Positions 54,705 through 64,000 of a stretch of DNA of 64,000 nucleotides are shown here, piece after piece. The translations under genes were made by a program, and so were the position numbers. This stretch comes from Salinisphaera sp963835375. Lineage in GTDB: Bacteria; Pseudomonadota; Gammaproteobacteria; Nevskiales; Salinisphaeraceae. Numbering within the stretch: the stretch's first letter is position 1; each line of letters begins with the position of its first letter. The notes beneath the pieces are model-generated. The model saw only the letters and a list, made by a program, of their open reading frames with translations. It searched no databases and was not told the DNA's origin. The stretch covers positions 372,001 to 436,000 of the forward strand of contig CAWIGB010000038.1 in assembly GCA_963835375.1 (NCBI GenBank), read 5' to 3'.

Positions 54705-55871
54705 GTGGCGTCGATGGAACGTCGCGCTCCGGTCTTTTTCCTCGTGGCCGGCGAGGTGTCCGGCGATGTGCTGGCCGCCGGGCTGATCCGCGCATTGCGC
54801 CAACATTACCCCGATGCCCGTTTCATGGGTGTCACCGGGCCGCGCATGGTCGCTGAAGGGTGCGAATCGCTGGCCGGTATCGAGGCGCTGTCATTGTTCG
54901 GTGTGAGCGAGGTGATCGGGCAGATCCCGCGTCTGCTGCGGCTGCGCCAGCGCCTGTATCGCGAGGTGACGAGCCGCCGACCCGATGTCTTCATCGGCGT
55001 CGATGCGCCGGCCTTCAACACCCGGCTCGAAGAACGGGTGCGCCGTGCCGGCGTTGTGACGGTGCATTATGTCTGCCCGACCGCCTGGGCCTGGCGATCC
55101 GGACGCACGCGTGAAATTCGTCGCGCCGTCGACCTCATGTTGGCGATTTTTCCGTTCGAACCGGAATTCTTTGCCGCCCATGATATTCCCGTCACCTTTG
55201 TCGGGCATCCGCTGGCCGACGAACTGCCGGCTCATGCAGATGTCGACGCGGCGCGCGATGCGCTGGGCCTGGATCGACATGTCCGCTGGATTGGCCTGCT
55301 GCCCGGCAGCCGCGGGGCTGAAGTGAGCCGGCTCGGTCCGCTGTTTCTCGACGTGGCGCGCTGGCTGCGTCGTCGCGATCCGTCCGTACGGTTCGTTGCG
55401 CCCATGGCCAATACTCGAGTGCGCCAGCGGTTCGAGGCCGATCTGGCCCGATTTTCCGATCTTGAAGTCGTGCTCGTCGACGGTTGCTCGCGCGAGGTCA
55501 TGCGTGCAGCGAACGCGCTGCTCGTGGCTTCGGGCACGGCGACGTTGGAGGCGCTGCTGGCCAAGACGCCGATGGTGGTGGCCTACGAGCTGTCGGCCGT
55601 CAATTACTGGATTGCACGCGGTCTCGATCTCATCAAGACTGAGTTCGTGAGCATGCCGAATCTTCTCGCCGGACGACGTCTCGTGCCCGAATTGCTGCAG
55701 ACCGACGCGAGGGTGCCCATGCTCGGTGCCTGGTTGTATCGTCTTCTGCACTCAACGGCGGCGCGGGCCGAACAGCTCGAGGCCTTCGAGGCGATCCACG
55801 CCGGTCTGGCGCGCGGTGCGGATGCGCGGGCCGCCGAAGCTGTGGTCGCGCTGCTCGAGAGCCGGCCGTGA
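54705..55871 (+). CDS. lpxB: Lipid-A-disaccharide synthase
   Basis: GT19-family glycosyltransferase joining UDP-2,3-diacylglucosamine and lipid X. 388 residues. VAGEVSGDVLAAGLI near residue 14, DAPAFNTRLEERVR near 98, CPTAWAWRSGR near 124, FVGHPLADE near 165, LLPGSRGAEVSRL near 202, SGTATLEALLAKTPMVVAY near 279. Start is either the GTG at 54705 or the ATG at 54714; neither has a clear binding site. It overlaps rnhB by 4 bp (GTGA). Confidence 0.95.
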   Translation: MASMERRAPVFFLVAGEVSGDVLAAGLIRALRQHYPDARFMGVTGPRMVAEGCESLAGIEALSLFGVSEVIGQIPRLLRLRQRLYREVTSRRPDVFIGVDAPAFNTRLEERVRRAGVVTVHYVCPTAWAWRSGRTREIRRAVDLMLAIFPFEPEFFAAHDIPVTFVGHPLADELPAHADVDAARDALGLDRHVRWIGLLPGSRGAEVSRLGPLFLDVARWLRRRDPSVRFVAPMANTRVRQRFEADLARFSDLEVVLVDGCSREVMRAANALLVASGTATLEALLAKTPMVVAYELSAVNYWIARGLDLIKTEFVSMPNLLAGRRLVPELLQTDARVPMLGAWLYRLLHSTAARAEQLEAFEAIHAGLARGADARAAEAVVALLESRP

Positions 55872-56494
55872 AGCAACGGGCGGGCCGCAAGTTCGCTTGC
55901 CCGGTGGTGGCGGGTGTCGACGAGGTCGGGCGCGGACCGCTTGCCGGCCCGGTGGTGGCGGCGGCCGTCATCATGCCGCCGCGACCGCTGCCCCGCGGGC
56001 TGACCGATTCCAAGGTGCTGACCGCGGAGGTGCGCGAAGCGCTGGATATGAAGATCCGGGGGCGCGCCATTGCCTGGGCCATTGCTGAGGCCTCGGTCGC
56101 GGAGATCGATCGCTACAATATTCTGGGTGCCACGCTGCTGGCGATGCAGCGCGCGGTGGCCGCGTTGTCGGTTCAGCCATTTGCGGTCTGGATCGATGGC
56201 AATCGACCGCCGGCGCTGACGCTGCCGATGCGCACGGTCGTCGGCGGCGATGGCAGCGTACCGGCGATCAGCGCAGCATCCGTGATCGCCAAGGTGGCGC
56301 GGGATCGTCAGATGGTCGAACTCGATGCCGCTTATCCGGGCTATGGCCTGGCTTCGCACAAGGGCTACGGCACCCCGGTACATCGGGCCGCGCTCGCGGA
56401 ACTGGGCCCGACGCCGATTCACCGACACAGCTTCGCGCCGGTCGCGCGCGCGGCGGCGGCCCGACAGACGACGCTGAATTTCACGTTAGGATAG
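55868..56494 (+). CDS. rnhB: Ribonuclease HII
   Basis: Removes ribonucleotides misincorporated in DNA and RNA from hybrids. 208 residues. GVDEVGRGPLAGPVV near residue 16 carries the DE metal pair, TDSKVLT near 46, WIDGNRPP near 108, GDGSVPAISAASVIAKVARD near 125 and PGYGLASHKGYGTPVH near 157. The GTG start overlaps the lpxB stop (GTGA). It lies 45 bp before dnaE, the usual order. Confidence 0.95.
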   Translation: MKQRAGRKFACPVVAGVDEVGRGPLAGPVVAAAVIMPPRPLPRGLTDSKVLTAEVREALDMKIRGRAIAWAIAEASVAEIDRYNILGATLLAMQRAVAALSVQPFAVWIDGNRPPALTLPMRTVVGGDGSVPAISAASVIAKVARDRQMVELDAAYPGYGLASHKGYGTPVHRAALAELGPTPIHRHSFAPVARAAAARQTTLNFTLG

Positions 56495-56539
56495 GGCCGC
56501 GGTGTCCCTCGCCGTGGCCCCAAAGTTCGAGGATTATCG

Positions 56540-60038
<3,499 letters not shown>

Positions 60039-60063
60039 TCCGACAACCGGCAACGACGAACCG

Positions 60064-61035
<972 letters not shown>

Positions 61036-61082
61036 TTCCTTCGGCGGGTTGGGCGTAGGGTAGGCTGTCGCCGCCGGATGCG

Positions 61083-62411
61083 ATGAAGCAGCCGAAGCTG
61101 GCGGGTCTGTTGAGCGAGCCGCCGGGGGGCGTTTCCGGGCTGGTGGTGGCCTATAGCGGCGGCCGCGATTCCACGGCGCTCCTGCACGCGCTGGCCTGCA
61201 TGAATCATCCGCTGGCGCTGCGGGCCGTTCATGTCTGCCACCACCTCGAGTCAGCGGCCGCGGACTGGGCTTTGCACTGCGCGCGCTACTGCGCACTGCT
61301 CGATGTGCCTCATGCTCGGCTCGACGTCAGCGTCGATCCCACGGATGGCGGGCTCGAATCCGCGGCCCGCGACGCACGCTATGCGGCTCTGGTCGCCGAC
61401 CTGGCCCCGGGCGAGGTTCTGGTGACGGCCCATCACGCCGAGGATCAGGCCGAAACGTTTCTTCTGCAGGCCCTGCGTGGTGCCGGCGTGGCGGGTCTGG
61501 CCGGGATGCCGAGGCTGGCGTCGTTCGGCCCGGGCCACATCTGGCGACCATGGCTTGCGGTTCCACGGGCCGAGATTCTTGCCTATGCTGGAACGCATGG
61601 TCTGGACTGGGTCGAGGACGACAGCAATCGCGATCCACGGCGCGCCCGCGGCCACTTGCGCAACCGGGTCTGGCCGGCGCTCCTGGAGCAGTGGCCGGCG
61701 GCGGCCGAAACGCTGGCGCGCAGTGCCGCGTGGGCAGGGCAGGCCCATGAGGCGGTCGCGACGCTGGCCGGCGTCGATCTCAACGCCGCGCGTGGGGCGG
61801 GCGATACGCTGCGGATCGCGGGTCTGGCCGCGCTATCGCCGGTGCGTCGAGCGGAAGTCGTGCGCCGCTGGCTCAGCGAAACAGACCGGGATCGGCCGGA
61901 CCATCGGCATCTCGCCGAGATCGAGCGCCTGCTCGGGGCTCGTGAGCATGCGGGGCCGCGGGTGGCGTTTGCCGACACCGAGGTGCGTCGTTTCGATGCG
62001 CGCCTGTTCGCAATGGCGCGCCTGCCCGAGCCCCCGCCCGCCGGCACCGAGTTCGTCTGGCATGAAGGTGGGCACATGTTGCTGCCCGCGGGCTGCGGCG
62101 AGTTGTCGCTGTCTGTCGAAGGGGCCGGGCGCATCCCGCCGGGGCTATCGGTGGCGTTTGCGCGGCCGGGTGAGCGATTGCGCCGCGGCGATGACCGTGC
62201 CGAGGCCGTGTCCGAATATCTCCGGCGAATGCGGGTGCCGCCGTGGATACGCGCGCGGATGCCACGGATCCGTGTCGGGGATACGCTCTTGGCACTGCCG
62301 GGGCGATGGGAGCATCCGCGCATCGCAGACTGGTTCGACGGGCGCGTACCGAGGTTCGATTGGCAGCACAATCTGGTTGGCGATCCGGCCGGTCTCAGCC
62401 GCCGGGACTGA
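61083..62411 (+). CDS. tilS: tRNA(Ile)-lysidine synthase
   Basis: Modifies C34 of the CAU tRNA-Ile to lysidine so that it reads AUA. The PP-loop AYSGGRDSTALLHAL is at residues 23-37, followed by HHAEDQAETFLLQALRGAG near 117 (the metal/tRNA region), WVEDDSNRDPRRARGHLRN near 178 and a C-terminal domain (RRGDDRAEAVSEYLRRMRVP). 442 residues. The N-terminal HVCHHLES replaces the more usual HVNHGL. It lies between accA and pyrG, a common order. Confidence 0.93.
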   Translation: MKQPKLAGLLSEPPGGVSGLVVAYSGGRDSTALLHALACMNHPLALRAVHVCHHLESAAADWALHCARYCALLDVPHARLDVSVDPTDGGLESAARDARYAALVADLAPGEVLVTAHHAEDQAETFLLQALRGAGVAGLAGMPRLASFGPGHIWRPWLAVPRAEILAYAGTHGLDWVEDDSNRDPRRARGHLRNRVWPALLEQWPAAAETLARSAAWAGQAHEAVATLAGVDLNAARGAGDTLRIAGLAALSPVRRAEVVRRWLSETDRDRPDHRHLAEIERLLGAREHAGPRVAFADTEVRRFDARLFAMARLPEPPPAGTEFVWHEGGHMLLPAGCGELSLSVEGAGRIPPGLSVAFARPGERLRRGDDRAEAVSEYLRRMRVPPWIRARMPRIRVGDTLLALPGRWEHPRIADWFDGRVPRFDWQHNLVGDPAGLSRRD

Positions 62412-62550
62412 GCGGAGGCGAGGCCTGCGAAGTACGCAGAACGCGCGGCGGCGAAAATGGCAGCGCTGCCGGTCGTGCGCAATCGATCGCGCCGGATGAA
62501 GACAAGCCGTGCAATACCGCCGGTTCGCACGTGCGACGAACCGCTTTGCG

Positions 62551-62579
62551 TTGTCCGCGCATCGGCTTTGGGCTAGCAT
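62551..62579 (+). promoter_or_regulatory. Predicted promoter for pyrG
   Basis: -35 TTGTCC (62551-62556), 17-bp spacer, -10 TAGCAT (62574-62579), about 35 nt before the pyrG ATG. The 207-bp gap after tilS holds no recognised gene. Confidence 0.5.
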
Positions 62580-62618
62580 GCGCGGCAAGCACCTTCCCTC
62601 GATCCAACAAGAGCGCGC

Positions 62619-64000
62619 ATGGCTGGGCACGCGACCGGTACTCGTTATATTTTCGTCACCGGCGGGGTTGTCTCCTCGCTCGGTAAGGGCATCGCCGCGG
62701 CCTCGCTCGGCGCATTGCTTGAAGCCCGCGGCCTGTCGGTCTCGGTGATCAAGCTCGACCCGTATCTCAATGTGGACGCGGGCACGATGAGCCCGTTCCA
62801 GCACGGCGAGGTCTACGTCACCCGCGACGGGGCCGAAACCGACCTAGATCTGGGCCACTACGAGCGCTTCCTGAAGACCCGGACCTCGCGCCTGTCCAAT
62901 TTCACGACCGGCCAGATCTACAACAACGTCATCAACAAGGAACGGCGCGGCGATTATCTCGGCGGCACGGTGCAGGTCATTCCGCACATCACCGACGAGA
63001 TCAAGCGCTGCATCCTGGAAGGCGGCGAGGGGGCGGACATCTGTCTGGTCGAGATCGGCGGCACGGTGGGCGACATCGAGTCGCTGCCGTTCCTGGAAGC
63101 GATCCGCCAGTTCGGCGTGGAGCTTGGCCACGACCGCGTGATGTTCATGCATCTGACGCTGGTGCCCTATATTCCGTCGTCGGGCGAGCTCAAGACCAAG
63201 CCGACCCAGCACTCGGTCAAGGAGCTGCGCTCGATCGGCATCCAGCCGGACATCCTGGTCTGTCGCACGGATCGGCCGCTTCCGGAGAATGAACGCCGCA
63301 AGATCGGCTTGTTCACCAACGTCTCCGATCGTGCGGTGATCGCGGCCGTGGACGTGGACGATATCTACAAGATGCCGAGCCTGCTGCAGAGCCAGCATCT
63401 CGACGATCTGGTCATCGATCATTTCTCGATGACCGCGCCCAAGGCCGATCTGTCCAACTGGGCGGCCCTGGTCGACGCGCGTACCACGCAGGATGTATCG
63501 GTGCGGGTGGCGATGGTCGGCAAGTACGTCGATCTGGCCGATGCCTACAAGTCGGTCAACGAGGCGCTGTCCCACGCGGGGCTGCACACGGCCACGCGCG
63601 TGGACATCCACTATGTGGATTCGGAGACGGTCGAGAAGGACCCGGCCGAAGCACTGGCCGACTGCGACGCGATTCTGGTACCGGGTGGCTTCGGCGAGCG
63701 TGGCATCGAAGGCAAGATCGCGGCGGCCCGCTATGCCCGGGTCAACGACGTGCCATATCTCGGCATCTGTCTCGGCATGCAGGTCGCCTGCATCGATTTC
63801 GCTCGCGATGTCGCCGGTCTGGCCGGCGCGCACAGCACCGAGTTCGAGCCGCAGCCGGCGCATCCGGTGATTGCACTGGTCACCGAATGGACCGATGCCG
63901 GGGGCTCGCGCCAGACTCGCGATGCGAATGTCGATCTGGGCGGCACCATGCGCCTGGGCGAACAGCGATGCCGGCTGGTGCCGGGCACGCTGGCGCATCG
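62619..64000 (+). CDS. pyrG: CTP synthase, 3' end cut by the window edge
   Basis: Aminates UTP to CTP. Synthetase domain: RYIFVTGGVVSSLGKGIAAAS near residue 9 (P-loop; quoted part GVVSSLGKG), KLDPYLNVDAGTMSP, GGTVGDIESLPFLEA near 148. Glutaminase domain from about 290, with VPGGFGERGIEG near 357 and the nucleophilic Cys in YLGICLGMQ near 382. About 460 of an expected 545 residues are present. The ATG at 62619 starts MAGHATGTRYIF. In relatives kdsA and eno follow. Confidence 0.96.
   Translation, partial: MAGHATGTRYIFVTGGVVSSLGKGIAAASLGALLEARGLSVSVIKLDPYLNVDAGTMSPFQHGEVYVTRDGAETDLDLGHYERFLKTRTSRLSNFTTGQIYNNVINKERRGDYLGGTVQVIPHITDEIKRCILEGGEGADICLVEIGGTVGDIESLPFLEAIRQFGVELGHDRVMFMHLTLVPYIPSSGELKTKPTQHSVKELRSIGIQPDILVCRTDRPLPENERRKIGLFTNVSDRAVIAAVDVDDIYKMPSLLQSQHLDDLVIDHFSMTAPKADLSNWAALVDARTTQDVSVRVAMVGKYVDLADAYKSVNEALSHAGLHTATRVDIHYVDSETVEKDPAEALADCDAILVPGGFGERGIEGKIAAARYARVNDVPYLGICLGMQVACIDFARDVAGLAGAHSTEFEPQPAHPVIALVTEWTDAGGSRQTRDANVDLGGTMRLGEQRCRLVPGTLAH

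Overview
The window is high-GC chromosomal DNA from a gammaproteobacterium. The gene orders around rplU-rpmA-obgE-proB, rpsT/murJ-ribF-lspA, fimT-pilVWXY1E, dapD-dapE, glnD-map/rpsB-tsf-pyrH-frr-uppS-cdsA and rseP-bamA-skp-lpxD-fabZ-lpxA-lpxB-rnhB-dnaE-accA-tilS-pyrG match the Pseudomonas-type chromosomal core. A Salinisphaera-like or related marine lineage is my guess from gene style; it cannot be verified here.

Layout. 1-7666: housekeeping (ispB 3' part, rplU, rpmA, obgE, proB, rpsT, murJ, ribF, lspA). 7691-14433: a minor-pilin/PilY1 operon for type IV pili on the minus strand. 14881-25571: an accessory catabolic region that I read as an oxidative D-apiose pathway. It has a ribose-type ABC importer with a DUF2291 protein, a GntR/FCD regulator, ApnO-like and OiaC-like enzymes, a decayed MFS transporter, an ApnL-like lactonase and an ApsD-like dehydrogenase. 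Three near-identical 19-bp sites sit at its transcription units. 25657-28177: small genes, two tRNAs and a class I aldolase. 28222-30078: a cyclic-nucleotide-domain/patatin protein. 30125-32452: dapD-arsC-like-dapE. 32524-39245: a complete non-phosphorylating L-rhamnose pathway (mutarotase, 1-dehydrogenase, lactonase, dehydratase, aldolase, lactaldehyde dehydrogenase) with a divergent LysR regulator, lying between glnD and dapD. 39332-64000: nitrogen sensing, translation, phospholipid, outer-membrane, lipid A and replication genes, ending inside pyrG.

How it works together. D-apiose would be imported, oxidised to the lactone, hydrolysed to apionate, oxidised and isomerised, and decarboxylated to L-erythrulose. 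L-rhamnose would be oxidised and cleaved to pyruvate plus L-lactaldehyde, then lactate. Both sugars occur together in plant rhamnogalacturonan II and in flavonoid glycosides, so the two clusters may serve one plant-derived diet.

Caution. At least eleven genes carry apparent one-base frameshifts, including essential ones (dnaE with four in 350 bp, lpxD, dapD, dapE). The simplest explanation is sequencing or assembly indels, so split genes are annotated as single loci with the break points given.
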